From the NCBI RefSeq assembly GCF_037038585.1, contig NC_092525.1, forward strand, positions 5,434,969 through 5,498,968: DNA of 64,000 nt, read 5' to 3'. The position numbers were made by a program, and so were the translations under genes. The notes under the pieces were generated by a model that saw nothing but the letters and a program-made list of their open reading frames with translations, made no database searches and was not told the DNA's origin. Below are positions 1 to 10,974 of the stretch, in pieces (positions within the stretch are counted from its first letter, which is position 1; each line of letters starts with the position of its first letter). Origin of the DNA: Patagioenas fasciata (taxonomy: Eukaryota > Chordata > Aves > Columbiformes > Columbidae).

Positions 1-1600
1 GAGCTCTCCTCCCCACCGTCTTCTTGCCGGACTTATTGAGACTTCTTGACCCGCCAGAGTGTTCCCCCTCATCATCCTCCTGCCTTTTTCTGGGGATTCT
101 CTTCAACAACTGAAGAGCTCCCCCGCACTGTCCTCTTCCCTTTTTTCTGGGTGATTCGTGAATCACCGGTGAGCTTCTCCTTACCACCCTCTTGGGCTTT
201 TTTCAGAGCAACCTTGACCCATCAGAGCACCCCCTCACCGTCCTCTTGCCAGATGTACTGAGGGTTCTTCATCTGCCACAGCGCTCCCCCACGCCGTCCT
301 CTTGCTGGATTTCCTGGAACCTTGTGAATCACTGGGGGGCTCCCACCCACCATCCTTTTACCGCATTTATTGAGACGTCCTGATCTGCCAGAGCGCTCCC
401 CCTCGCCGCCCTCTTGCTGGATTTCTTGGGACCTCTTGAACCACTGGGGGCCTCCCACCCACCATGCTCTTACCGCATTTATCGAGACTTCCTGATCTGC
501 TGGAGCGCTCCCCCTCGCCGTCCTCTTGCTGGATTTCTTGGGTCCTCTTGACCCATTAGGGCGTTCCCCCTGCCACCCTCTTGTGTTTTCTGGGGGAGTC
601 TTGTGACCAACCAGAGTGCTCCCCCCCACCATCTTCTTCCCCTTTTCCTGGGTGCTTCTTGATCCACCAGAGTGCTCCCCTGCACCATTCTCTTGCCTTT
701 TTTTGGGGGAATCTTGTGACTCACCGGAGCGTTTTCCACCATTGTCTTGCTGGATTTCTTGACACCGCTTGACCTGTTGGAGCGCTCTCCCTCACAGTTC
801 TCTTGCTGGATATCTTGGGACCTCTTGAACCACTGGGGAGCTCCCACCTGCCACCTTCTTACCGCATTTATTGAGACTTCCTGATCTGCTGGATTGCTCT
901 CCCCACCGGCCTTCCTCTTGCACTTTTTGGGGGAGTCTTCTTGACACGTCCGAGTGCTCTCCCTCACCCTCGTCTTGCCTCTAGTCAGGGCGCTCTTCTC
1001 CCGCTGGAACGCTCCTCCCCGCCATCCTATTGCCAGACTGAGAATTCTTGACCTGCCGCAGTCCTGCCCCGCCATGCTCCTGCCTTCTGCCTGGGAAGTC
1101 ACTTGAAGAACTGGAGCGCTCTCCCCCGCTGTCCTCTTGCCTTTCCTCAGTGGGATTTTGGCCTGCTAAAGAGCTCCTCCCTGTCGTCCTCTTGCTGGAT
1201 TTCTCGGTACCTCTTGACCCACTGGGTCTCTCCTCCTGCCGTCCTTTTGCCTTTCCTTAGTACATTCTTGGTCTGCTGGAGTGCTCCCCCCCACCATCCT
1301 CTTGCTGGATTTCTCGGGACCCCTTGTCCCATATAGGACATTCCCCCCCACCACCATCCTGGTGTGTTTTTTAGGAGAGTCTTGTGATCGACCAGAGCGC
1401 TCCCCCCTTGACATCCTCTTCCCCTTTTTCTGGGTGACTTTTGAACCACTGGTGAACTCTCCCCCATCATCCTCTTGCCACATATATTGAGACTTGTTGA
1501 TCCGCCAGAGCGCTTCCCCCACTGTCCTCTTGCCAGATTTACTGATACCTCTTGTCCTGTCAGAGCGCTCCCTCTCGCAGTCCTCTTTGTTCAGTTTGTA
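1..1600 (+). repeat. 56-bp minisatellite block (partial)
   Basis: This is a degenerate tandem repeat with a basic period of about 56 bp, often alternating as two types (112 bp). Core elements are GGAGCGCTCC, CGTCCTCTTGCTGGATTTC and TTGGGACCTCTTGA. Because 56 is not a multiple of 3, long minus-strand open frames here change reading register between repeats. Together with lysine/arginine/glycine-rich repetitive translation in several frames at once, this argues against coding. Confidence 0.93.
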
Positions 1601-1710
1601 GGGTAGGAGGGGGGATCTCTGATTACAGAAAGGTCCCTTTGTTCTAGGAGACATTCCCTTGCTCCATGCTTCAGGTTGCCCATCTTCCCTCTCATTTTCA
1701 ATATGCACGT

Positions 1711-3349
1711 CCATCACCTTCCTCCTCTTCTTTCTTGATCCCTCGACTCCCGCATGAACTCAAATCCTCTTTCTTGATCACTCTTTCTCGTAAGTTCACA
1801 ACCTTACTTTCCTTTCTTGCTTTCGCCTTTGTGAGCTGCTCCACCCAAACCGAAATGCCCTGAAGACAGAAATACACCCACCCCAAGCCCGTACAGTCAC
1901 ATAGGGGGTGAGTCCGCTCGCTGACGCATCCCCACATCCCACAGCAAGCCCACCTTGCCTTGGCCCCGGCCCCCCGCACAGGCCTTCCCACCAACCCAGC
2001 CCCTCCGTAGCAGCACAGTTTCCCAGCATGCACCCCACAAAGACTTTCTTTGCCAGTCACCCCTGGCACTTACAGCAACACACCACATCAGCATCAAGAG
2101 CCCTGGGAGTGGAGAGCTGGCCAGGCCCTCACCCCGGCAGGATCCTCTTCCCCCTCCTTTAGCTGATGGCAGACAGACAAGACACCTCCCAAGAGGTGTC
2201 CAGTCCTCTCTCTCAACGACTCATGAGTACAAAAGCCCAGCCTCTACTCACCCACCCCGCCTCCCAAAACCCCACCAGCAGCCCCTGGTCCCAGCTGAAC
2301 AGCAGCCAGTGCTGAAAATCTGGCTCGTGTTGTCGGACACAACCTTCCCATGGATGTCTGGGCCCCTGAGCAGTTTCCAGGGGTGGGAGGGCGCAGTCCT
2401 GATTACAGGGAGGTCCCTGTCCCAAGGGGGACATTTTCTTCCTCCTCACTCCTGACTCGCAGCTCCATCACCTTCCTCCTCTTCTTTCTTGATCCCTCCT
2501 GACTCGCAGCTCTACCACTGTCATCTTCTTTCTTGATCCCTGTTGACTTGCAGATGCACTCCAATCCTCTTTCTTGATCGCTCTTCCTCGTAGGTTCACC
2601 ACCTTCCTCTTCTTTCTTGCTTTCGCCTTTGCGAGCTGCTCCACCCGAACAGAGATGCACAGAAAACAAAAATATACCCACCCCAGGCCCGTACAGTCAC
2701 ACGAGGGGGCGAGTCCGGTCGCTGACGCATCCCCACACCCCACCACAAGGCCACCTTGCCTTGGCCCCGGCCCCCCGCACAGGCCTTCCCACCAACCCAG
2801 CCCCTCCGTAGCAGCACAGTTTCCCAGCATGCACCCCACAAAGACTTTCTTTGCCAGTCACCCCTGGCACTTACAGCAACACACCACACCAGCATCAAGA
2901 GCCCTGGGAGTGGAGAGCTGGCCAGGCCCTCACCCCGGCAGGATCCTCTTCCCCCTCCTTTACCTGCTGGCAGACAGACACCTCCCAAGGGATGACCACC
3001 CTGCTCCCTTAACTGCTCCCAAGTCCAAGAGCCCAGCCCCTGCTCACCACCCCCACCTCCCAAAACACAGCCAACAGCCCCTGCTCCCATTTTACCACTT
3101 TACCCCCGAGCACGGTTTCTAGGGGTGGGAGGGGGACGCACTAATCACAGATCGTTCCCTGTGCTTAAGGATACATTCTCCTTCTCGCTGGCTCAGGCTG
3201 CCCATCTTCCTCCTCACTCTTGACTCGTAGCTCCATCACCTTTCTCCTCTTTTGTCCCCTCCTCACTCACAGGTCCACCACTGTCATCTTCTTTCTTGAC
3301 TCTGCTTGACTCACAGGTGCGCTCCAATCCTCTTTCGTGATCGCTCTTC
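1711..3349 (+). repeat. about 760-bp tandem subrepeats (two full, third interrupted)
   Basis: The marker CCATCACCTT recurs at 1,711 and 2,465, and as CCATCACCTTT at 3,233, giving periods of 754 and 768 bp. Each subrepeat holds a CTTTCTTGATC-rich stretch, a CCTTGCCTTGGCCCCGGCCC box and a GTTTCCCAGCATGCACC box. The third copy is split by the ERV at 3,350 and resumes at 4,330. Overlapping open frames on both strands inside the subrepeats have no recognisable protein similarity and look incidental. Confidence 0.9.
3344..3349 (+). repeat. 6-bp target-site duplication (left), partner at 4,330-4,335
   Basis: CTCTTC sits on both sides of the ERV. In ERV-free subrepeats (about 2,581 and 41,361) the same place reads CTCTTCCTC once, which confirms a duplicated target site. 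Confidence 0.92.
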
Positions 3350-3706
3350 TGTGTCAGTACACGGAAGACCGGGCACGTGAGAAACTGCAAGAGTCAACAG
3401 CATGAGAACAAGCATTAGTGGAAAAATACAAGAACAAAGGACTGTATGCTATGTGATACATCAAGGAAAGAGGAGTTGATACAGGATTGATGCATCAAGG
3501 ACAGAGGGACAGCTTGTGATAGACAAAAAAGGTGTTTATGGCAGTGACTTTGGTGGGAACACAAAACACATCACTTATGTAATGACTAACTTAGCTAATC
3601 AACAAATGCTTGAGCAAGCATCATAGCGAGTATAAACGCAAGCCTGAATTTGTAATAAACATCTCTCATTGCACCTTAAAAGAGAGTCCGTACCGCATTC
3701 GCTACA
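3350..3706 (+). mobile_element. 5' LTR of the unit ERV (357 bp)
   Basis: Bounded by TG and CA. It carries TATAAA at 3,631 and AATAAA at 3,654. Only about 20 bp separate them, so the poly(A) signal would lie upstream of the expected cap site, in U3. That arrangement is known from MMTV-like betaretroviruses with a very short R region. The placement of U3/R/U5 is inferred. Confidence 0.9.
3631..3659 (+). promoter_or_regulatory. LTR TATA box and poly(A) signal
   Basis: GAGTATAAACGCAAG holds the TATA box and TTGTAATAAAC the poly(A) signal. The equivalents in the 3' LTR are TATAAA at 4,255 and AATAAA at 4,278. Every regular array unit therefore carries two plus-strand TATA boxes of retroviral origin. 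Activity is unknown. Confidence 0.65.
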
Positions 3707-3708
3707 AA

Positions 3709-3728
3709 TGGCGCCCTGGAACAGGGAC
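3709..3728 (+). other. primer-binding site, tRNA-Lys type with 2-nt insertion
   Basis: TGGCGCCCTGGAACAGGGAC lies two bases after the LTR end. It is the Lys3-type PBS (TGGCGCCC then GAACAGGGAC) with an extra TG in the middle. The insertion is present in every array copy, so it predates amplification. The provirus at 40,885-40,902 has no such insertion. Confidence 0.85.
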
Positions 3729-3830
3729 TTTCAGCGTGCCTATAAAGGCAGTAGCCGCTCTGGTAGCGAAGCCCAATCGAACCAGGAAACAGGACCGGGA
3801 ACCAGGACAGTGCGCGCCCACCACCAACGA

Positions 3831-3840
3831 AAGGTGAGCG
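3831..3840 (+). promoter_or_regulatory. retroviral leader splice donor
   Basis: AAG|GTGAGC lies 18 bp before the gag ATG, the usual place of the major retroviral 5' splice site. It is a good consensus match and is kept in all array copies; in the large provirus the GT has changed to AT (AAGATGAGC). Confidence 0.6.
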
Positions 3841-3850
3841 ATTGGGAACC

Positions 3851-4117
3851 ATGGGAGGGAAGTTATCCCTTAAGCAAAGACAAACCCTGGATGTCCTTCA
3901 ACATGCGCTACAAACGCAAAATCAGGATGTATCAGGGGTCTGATTGGTGAGTTTATTACAATGGATTGCTAATCATGTGCTAGACTTTCCTACAACTGGT
4001 ACATTTCAGTTGGAGACATGGCACAAAGATGAATGAGAATTATATGAACAGGTAACGACTGGAGATAAAGCTGCTTGCAAATATTCATCTACTTGGGGAA
4101 AAATTATGGCTACTAAG
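3851..4117 (+). pseudogene. gag: gag 5' remnant (matrix region), broken
   Basis: An ATG followed by Gly-Gly-Lys-Leu-Ser gives a retroviral N-terminus with a potential myristoylation glycine. After 30 codons an in-frame TGA (3,941) interrupts it. The frame continues with matrix-like residues (for example LQWIANHVLDFPTTGTFQ) to a second TGA near 4,034. At about 4,117 homology to the provirus gag (40.5 kb) stops and truncated 3' LTR begins. Capsid, nucleocapsid and everything downstream are missing. Two array copies also carry an extra A near the end. Confidence 0.82.
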
Positions 4118-4329
4118 ATACAGGATACAGGACTGATACATCACGGACAGAGGGACAGCTTACTATAGAAAAAAATGCGTATATGGCAGTTACATCGCTC
4201 ATGTAATGTCTAACTTAGCTAAAGAGCAAATGCTTGAGCAAGCATCATAGCGAGTATAAATGCAAACCTGAGTTTGTAATAAATGTCTCTCATGGCACCT
4301 TACCGTGAGTCCACGCCAGATTCGCTACA
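4118..4329 (+). mobile_element. 3' LTR of the unit ERV, 5'-truncated (about 212 bp)
   Basis: Starts in mid-U3 (GATACAGGATACAGGACTG) and runs to the terminal GCTACA. In several positions it resembles the LTR of the large minus-strand provirus more than its own 5' LTR (for example TATAAATGCAAACCTGAGTTTG), which could mean mixed origin or gene conversion. Confidence 0.85.
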
Positions 4330-4335
4330 CTCTTC

Positions 4336-6370
4336 CTCATAGGTTCACCACCTTCCTCTCCTTCCTTGCTTTTCCTTTGCACGCTGCTCCACCTGAAGAG
4401 AAACACACAGAGGACTGAGCTACACCAGCCCAAGGGCACTACAATCAGACAGGGGCTGAGTCCGGGGGCTGACACCTCCCCACACCCCACAACGAGCCCA
4501 CCTTGCCTTGGCCCCGGCCCCTCGCACATGCCTTAGAGATATCATAGCTCAGTACAAATCCCCACAGTCCTCACCTGCTGTTTGGTGCTTGCGGAGGGTC
4601 ACACTCCCTGTGCCCCAGGGCACTGGCCCTACACGGCCAAGCTCGGCAGCGGGACTGTCTGGAGCTGCCGCTGGCTGGTTCTCCAGCTTTAGGGTCACCC
4701 GCAGAAGCCCGCTCTCCTCAGCTCTGCACACCCATCCAGTTGCGCCGCCCAGGCAAAGTCAGCTTCACCCTCTGCTCTACACCTCACCTGCAAACAACCA
4801 ACTCTTCAACTGACAACTGTCCAAAACCCACCGACAAACTCTCCACACCTCAGCCTTTCGTTTGCAACTGCTGCCTCTAGTGCATCTCACAGACAAGCCT
4901 TCAAAATCCCCTCATCCTGCAATAACACTCCAGCACTGATCACCTGTGGGAACAACTACCACAATACCATGCAAACACCAACCAGTTCTGGCACGGAAAT
5001 ATCACTTTCTCCTCAAGATTCCACCCTACACCAACTGCTGACAAACACACGCTGTCCTCACCAAAGCCAAACGCTGCAACAACCAGCGACAACTCAAATT
5101 TGCGTGGGTGGTGCAAAATTGCAGGGGTGAGCTAACGCAGAGCTGGGCTTGAAAGCTGCAGAGTGTGCACCCTGTGGTATAACGTGGCGAGCTACTGCCA
5201 TTCTGCCTTCTCCCTGGGAGAAGCGCGTGAGCAGAGGCTGCTTCAAGGCACGATGGGAACGGTTTGGTTCTCCGGGTCTCTCAGGGCGAGAGCGATAAAT
5301 GTGATCTGTGGCGTGGCGCAGGAACTTCCCGTACACTTGCTCCTCCATTCGGTCTCGGGTGCTGCAAGAGAGGGAGCGAGAGATTCAGGGCAAGATTGAC
5401 AACCTCGGCGTCCCCGTCCCAGCCACGGGTCACCCAAACCTGCAGACATCCCGGGAGGCCCCCTAAGATTTACACTCCCCTATGCCCCACCCTTGAAGCC
5501 TGGACATCGCCAGAACCATAGAGCAAGTATTTCTTGAGGAGGCACCCAAAGGGTCCGTGTTCTCTTTCAGGCAGATGCTAGCGCAAGATTGCAAATCATC
5601 TCACAGCTACCAGGAAGGTAAAAAATAACGTCTTGAAATGGGAAAGGAACAGGTATTGTTTCTCTTCATCACCTCCCTCATTGCCACGTTATCAAGGTCT
5701 CCTGCAATGTTCCACAGGAAACTTGAAGCTTGGAATTCCTGGTATTCTGAACCTGGGCAAGAAAGGAAGAAAAGCATGAGACTGATCATAAAGAGGGTGG
5801 CTGCTCGTAACATGGAAAGAGCAGTAACAAGGTAAAAAGATATCACTTTTCCTTAGAGAGCTCTCAAAGCTGCCTGTTAAGGACAAGAAAAACAAACTTG
5901 TGACGGACCATTACTTAAAATCCAAGGCCCAGGAAGCGATCTAATGTACATTGAAACGCGGGCCACGAGACAGTGGAAGTGCCACGAGCTGAGACTGAAG
6001 GGACAGAGGATGAATTTCCAAAGAAGTTTAGGTTTCGATGTCAAAACGGAAAATTCTACGTCATTAAAATATAATGCAAAAGTCAGTGTAAAATCAAGTA
6101 AGGCAACGACTCCAAATGAACTCCCAGGCGCTTCAGTCACTCAGCAGATCAAAAATGCGGATCATTTCTCACCTGCCCACCTCCCAAACCCCAGCCTATG
6201 TCCCCTGCTTCCAGCTTACCTGAGCCCAGATTAAAGGAGGATTTCAGAGGCCATGCCAAGTTCTGCTGCTCCTCGTTCGGGTTGCCAGTCTTCCTCCTCG
6301 CTCTGGAATTGCAGGTCAACCGCCTTCCTGTTCTTCTTTGATTGACGCTGAGCTGCCACGTTACCCGCTG
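4336..6370. repeat. unit spacer, no gene recognised
   Basis: This is the non-minisatellite part of the unit. It begins with the resumed third subrepeat (to about 4,540), then about 1.8 kb of single-copy-like sequence. Equivalents lie at about 11,961-13,990, 41,640-43,460, 50,051-52,090 and 56,860-58,900. On the minus strand, CTCCCTCTCTTGCAG ending near 5,360 is a good splice-acceptor-like sequence directly before an 84-codon frame (5,094-5,348). That frame is kept in all five regular copies but is shifted in the divergent edge copy. I do not recognise the product and regard coding as unproven. Confidence 0.7.
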
Positions 6371-6373
6371 CCG

Positions 6374-9210
6374 TCTGAGCGGATCTCGGGGAGCCTCTGG
6401 AACCGCCAGAGCACTCCCCCCACCAACATTCTCTTGCCTTGTTTTCGGGGTTCCTCTTCACCAGCTGAGGCGCCCTCCCACCCCCCGCCGCCCTCTTACC
6501 TTTTTCTAGAGGTCTCTTGAGCCACCAGCAAGCTCCCCCGCACCTTCCCTCAGTGATCTTGGCCCGACAGAGGCCTGCCCCTCGCCAGCCTCCTCCCCTT
6601 TTCCTGGGTGCTGCTTGAACCACTGGTGGGCTCCCCTCCACCATCCTCTCGTCCTTTGTAGGGGAGTCTCGTGACTCACCAGAGCGCTCTCCGCCGTTGC
6701 GTTGCTGGGGTTATTGACACCGCTTGACTTGCCAGAGCGCTCCCCCTCGCAGTTCTCTTGTTGGATTTCTTGGGACCTTTTGAACCATTGGAACAACGGG
6801 AATGCTCCCCCCCACTGTGACCTTGTCTTTCTTCAGTGCGATCTTGACGTGCTGGAGCACTTCCCCGCGCCGTCCTCTTGCCTTTTACTGGGGAGTCTCT
6901 TGAATATCCACAGCACTCCCCCCTGCCATCCTTTACCAGATTTTTTGACACTTCTTGACATCTCGGAGTGCTCTCACTCACCCTTGTCTTGCCTATTTTC
7001 AGGGCGCTCCTGTCCCGCTGGATGCTCCTCCCTGCTGTCCTATTGCCAGATTGAGAATTCTCGACCTGTCCCAGCGCTACCCCACCGTCCTTCTGCCTTC
7101 TACCTGGGAAGTCACTTGAAGAACTGGAGCGCTCTCCCCCGCTGTCCTCTTGCCTTTCCTCAGTGGGATTTTGGCCTGCTAAAGAGCTCCTCCCTGTCGT
7201 CCTCTTGCTGGATTTCTTGGGACTTCTTGACCCATTAGGGCGTTCCCCCTGCCACCCTCTTGTGGTTTTTGGGGGAGTCTTGTGACCAACCAGGCCGTTT
7301 CCCCCCACCATCCTCTTCCCCTTTTCCTGGGTGCTTCTTGATCCACCAGAGTGCTCCCCTGCACCATTCTTTTGCCTTTTTTGGGAGAGTCTTGTGACTC
7401 GCCGGAGAGTTCTCCACCATTGTCTTGCTGGATTTCTTGACATCGCTTGACCTGCCGGAGCGCTCCCCCTCGCAGTTCTCTTGCTGGATTTCTTGGGACG
7501 TCTTAAACAACTGAGGGGCTCACACCCACCATCCTCTAACTGCATTTATCGAGATTTCCTGATCTGCCGGAGCGCTCGCCCCTGCTGTCCTCTTGCTGGG
7601 TTTCTTGGGACCTCTTGACCCACACGAGCTCTCCTCCCCACCGTCTTCTTGCCGGACTTATTGAGACTTCTTGACCCGCCAGAGTGTTCCCCCTCATCAT
7701 CCTCCTGCCTTTTTCTGGGGATTCTCTTCAACAACTGAAGAGCTCCCCCGCACTGTCCTCTTCCCTTTTTTCTGGGTGATTCGTGAATCACAGGTGAGCT
7801 TCTCCTTACCACCCTCTTGGGCTTTTTTCAGAGCAACCTTGACCCATCAGAGCACCCCCTCACCGTCCTCTTGCCAGATGTACTGAGGGTTCTTCATCTG
7901 CCACAGCGCTCCCCCACGCCGTCCTCTTGCTGGATTTCCTGGAACCTTGTGAATCACTGGGGGGCTCCCACCCACCATCCTTTTACCGCATTTATTGAGA
8001 CGTCCTGATCTGCCAGAGCGCTCCCCCTCGCCGCCCTCTTGCTGGATTTCTTGGGACCTCTTGAACCACTGGGGGCCTCCCACCCACCATGCTCTTACCG
8101 CATTTATCGAGACTTCCTGATCTGCTGGAGCGCTCCCCCTCGCCGTCCTCTTGCTGGATTTCTTGGGTCCTCTTGACCCATTAGGGCGTTCCCCCTGCCA
8201 CCCTCTTGTGTTTTCTGGGGGAGTCTTGTGACCAACCAGAGTGCTCCCCCCCACCATCTTCTTCCCCTTTTCCTGGGTGCTTCTTGATCCACCAGAGTGC
8301 TCCCCTGCACCATTCTCTTGCCTTTTTTTGGGGGAATCTTGTGACTCACCGGAGCGTTTTCCACCATTGTCTTGCTGGATTTCTTGACACCGCTTGACCT
8401 GTTGGAGCGCTCTCCCTCACAGTTCTCTTGCTGGATATCTTGGGACCTCTTGAACCACTGGGGAGCTCCCACCTGCCACCTTCTTACCGCATTTATTGAG
8501 ACTTCCTGATCTGCTGGATTGCTCTCCCCACCGGCCTTCCTCTTGCACTTTTTGGGGGAGTCTTCTTGACACGTCCGAGTGCTCTCCCTCACCCTCGTCT
8601 TGCCTCTAGTCAGGGCGCTCTTCTCCCGCTGGAACGCTCCTCCCCGCCATCCTATTGCCAGACTGAGAATTCTTGACCTGCCGCAGTCCTGCCCCGCCAT
8701 GCTCCTGCCTTCTGCCTGGGAAGTCACTTGAAGAACTGGAGCGCTCTCCCCCGCTGTCCTCTTGCCTTTCCTCAGTGGGATTTTGGCCTGCTAAAGAGCT
8801 CCTCCCTGTCGTCCTCTTGCTGGATTTCTCGGTACCTCTTGACCCACTGGGTCTCTCCTCCTGCCGTCCTTTTGCCTTTCCTTAGTACATTCTTGGTCTG
8901 CTGGAGTGCTCCCCCCCACCATCCTCTTGCTGGATTTCTCGGGACCCCTTGTCCCATATAGGACATTCCCCCCCACCACCATCCTGGTGTGTTTTTTAGG
9001 AGAGTCTTGTGATCGACCAGAGCGCTCCCCCCTTGACATCCTCTTCCCCTTTTTCTGGGTGACTTTTGAACCACTGGTGAACTCTCCCCCATCATCCTCT
9101 TGCCACATATATTGAGACTTGTTGATCCGCCAGAGCGCTTCCCCCACTGTCCTCTTGCCAGATTTACTGATACCTCTTGTCCTGTCAGAGCGCTCCCTCT
9201 CGCAGTCCTC
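6374..9210 (+). repeat. 56-bp minisatellite block
   Basis: About 2.8 kb of the same 56-bp repeat, entered after the spacer near 6,374 and left at the 'CAGTCCTCTTTG' edge near 9,210. The 289-residue minus-strand frame at 6,676-7,545 lies wholly inside and is a repeat shadow. Confidence 0.93.
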
Positions 9211-9335
9211 TTTGTTCAGTTTGTAGGGTAGGAGGGGGGATCTCTGATTACAGAAAGGTCCCTTTGTTCTAGGAGACATTCCCTTGCTCCATGCTTCAGG
9301 TTGCCCATCTTCCCTCTCATTTTCAATATGCAAGT

Positions 9336-10974
9336 CCATCACCTTCCTCCTCTTCTTTCTTGATCCCTCGACTCCCGGATGAACTCAAATCCTCTTTCTT
9401 GATCACTCTTTCTCGTAAGTTCACAACCTTACTTTCCTTTCTTGCTTTCGCCTTTGTGAGCTGCTCCACCCAAACCGAAATGCCCTGAAGACAGAAATAC
9501 ACCCACCCCAAGCCCGTACAGTCACATAGGGGGTGAGTCCGCTCACTGACGCATCCCCACATCCCACAGCAAGCCCACCTTGCCTTGGCCCCGGCCCCCT
9601 GCACAGGCCTTCCCACCAACCCAGCCCCTCCGTAGCAGCACAGTTTCCCAGCATGCACCCCACAAAGACTTTCTTTGCCAGTCACCCCTGGCACTTACAG
9701 CAACACACCACACCAGCATCAAGAGCCCTGGGAGTGGAGAGCTGGCCAGGCCCTCACCCCGGCAGGATCCTCTTCCCCCTCCTTTAGCTGATGGCAGACA
9801 GACAAGACACCTCCCAAGAGGTGTCCAGCCCTCTCTCTCAACCACTCACGAGTACAAAAGCCCAGCCTCTACTCACCCACCCCGCCTCCCAAAACCCCAC
9901 CAGCAGCCCCTGGTCCCAGCTGAACAGCAGCCAGTGCTGAAGATCTGGCTCGTGTTGTCGGACACAACCTTCCCATGGATGTCTGGGCCCCTGAGCAGTT
10001 TCCAGGGGTGGGAGGGCGCAGTCCTGATTACAGGGAGGTCCCTGTCCCAAGGGGGACATTTTCTTCCTCCTCACTCCTGACTCGCAGCTCCATCACCTTC
10101 CTCCTCTTCTTTCTTGATCCCTCCTGACTCGCAGCTCTACCACCGTCATCTTCTTTCTTGATCCCTGTTGACTTGCAGATGCACTCCAATCCTCTTTCTT
10201 GATCGCTCTTCCTCGTAGGTTCACCACCTTCCTCTTCTTTCTTGCTTTCGCCTTTGCGAGCTGCTCCACCCGAACAGAGATGCACAGAAAACAAAAATAT
10301 ACCCACCCCAGGCCCGTACAGTCACACGAGGGGGCGAGTCCGGTCGCTGACGCATCCCCACACCCCACCACAAGGCCACCTTGCCTTGGCCCCGGCCCCC
10401 CGCACAGGCCTTCCCACCAACCCAGCCCCTCCGTAGCAGCACAGTTTCCCAGCATGCACCCCGCAAAGACTTTCTTTGCCAGTCACCCCTGGCACTTACA
10501 GCAACACACCACACCAGCATCAAGAGCCCTGGGAGTGGAGAGCTGGCCAGGCCCTCACCCCGGCAGGATCCTCTTCCCCCTCCTTTACCTGCTGGCAGAC
10601 AGACACCTCCCAAGGGATGACCACCCTGCTCCCTTAACTGCTCCCAAGTCCAAGAGCCCAGCCCCTGCTCACCACCCCCACCTCCCAAAACACAGCCAAC
10701 AGCCCCTGCTCCCATTTTACCACTTTACCCCCGAGCACGGTTTCTAGGGGTGGGAGGGGGACGCACTAATCACAGATCGTTCCCTGTGCTTAAGGATACA
10801 TTCTCCTTCTCGCTGGCTCAGCCTGCCCATCTTCCTCCTCACTCTTGACTCGTAGCTCCATCACCTTTCTCCTCTTTTGTCCCCTCCTCACTCACAGGTC
10901 CACCACTGTCATCTTCTTTCTTGACTCTGCTTGACTCACAGGTGCGCTCCAATCCTCTTTCGTGATCGCTCTTC
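9336..10974 (+). repeat. about 760-bp tandem subrepeats, copy 2
   Basis: Same structure as 1,711-3,349, displaced by 7,625 bp, with scattered substitutions (for example CCCCGCAAAG at about 10,460). Confidence 0.9.

Larger units (their letters stand above)
3350..4329 (+). mobile_element. internally deleted betaretrovirus-like ERV inside the repeat unit, copy 1
   Basis: The element starts TGTGTCAG and ends GCTACA, and is flanked by the direct repeat CTCTTC (3,344-3,349 and 4,330-4,335). Its parts are a 5' LTR, a PBS, a leader with splice donor, the first part of a broken gag, and a 3' LTR that has lost its 5' portion. A 6-bp duplication and a Lys-type PBS fit alpha/betaretrovirus-like ERVs. 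The shared LTR stretch of the two ends differs at roughly 15 of about 103 positions by eye, so the insertion is old. Pol and env are absent. It cannot produce a functional virus. Confidence 0.92.
3350..10974 (+). repeat. complete macrosatellite unit, left type (7,625 bp)
   Basis: The unit is counted from one ERV left end to the next. It contains the ERV remnant (3,350-4,329), the rest of the interrupted subrepeat and a spacer (4,330-6,370), a minisatellite block of about 2.8 kb (6,374-9,210), and two and a bit subrepeats (9,336-10,974). The limits are a convention; the biological unit start is unknown. Confidence 0.9.

Noticed and set aside
2574-3122. 182-codon plus frame in the subrepeats, repeated in every unit
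   Set aside because: Overlapping frames on both strands are equally long, the composition is Pro/His/Ser-rich, and no domain is visible. Conservation between copies simply reflects recent amplification of DNA.
5094-5348. 84-codon minus frame conserved in all regular spacers as a gene
   Set aside because: Conservation among recent copies is not selection, and in the one diverged copy (16.5 kb) the frame is shifted. It is kept only as a possible non-coding exon start.
6676-7545. 289-codon minus-strand frame rich in Lys, Arg, Gly and Ser (also copies of 183-232 codons in other blocks)
   Set aside because: It lies inside the 56-bp minisatellite, whose length is not a multiple of 3. Similar peptides appear in several frames at once, and stops or starts move between blocks. 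It is a repeat shadow, not a gene.
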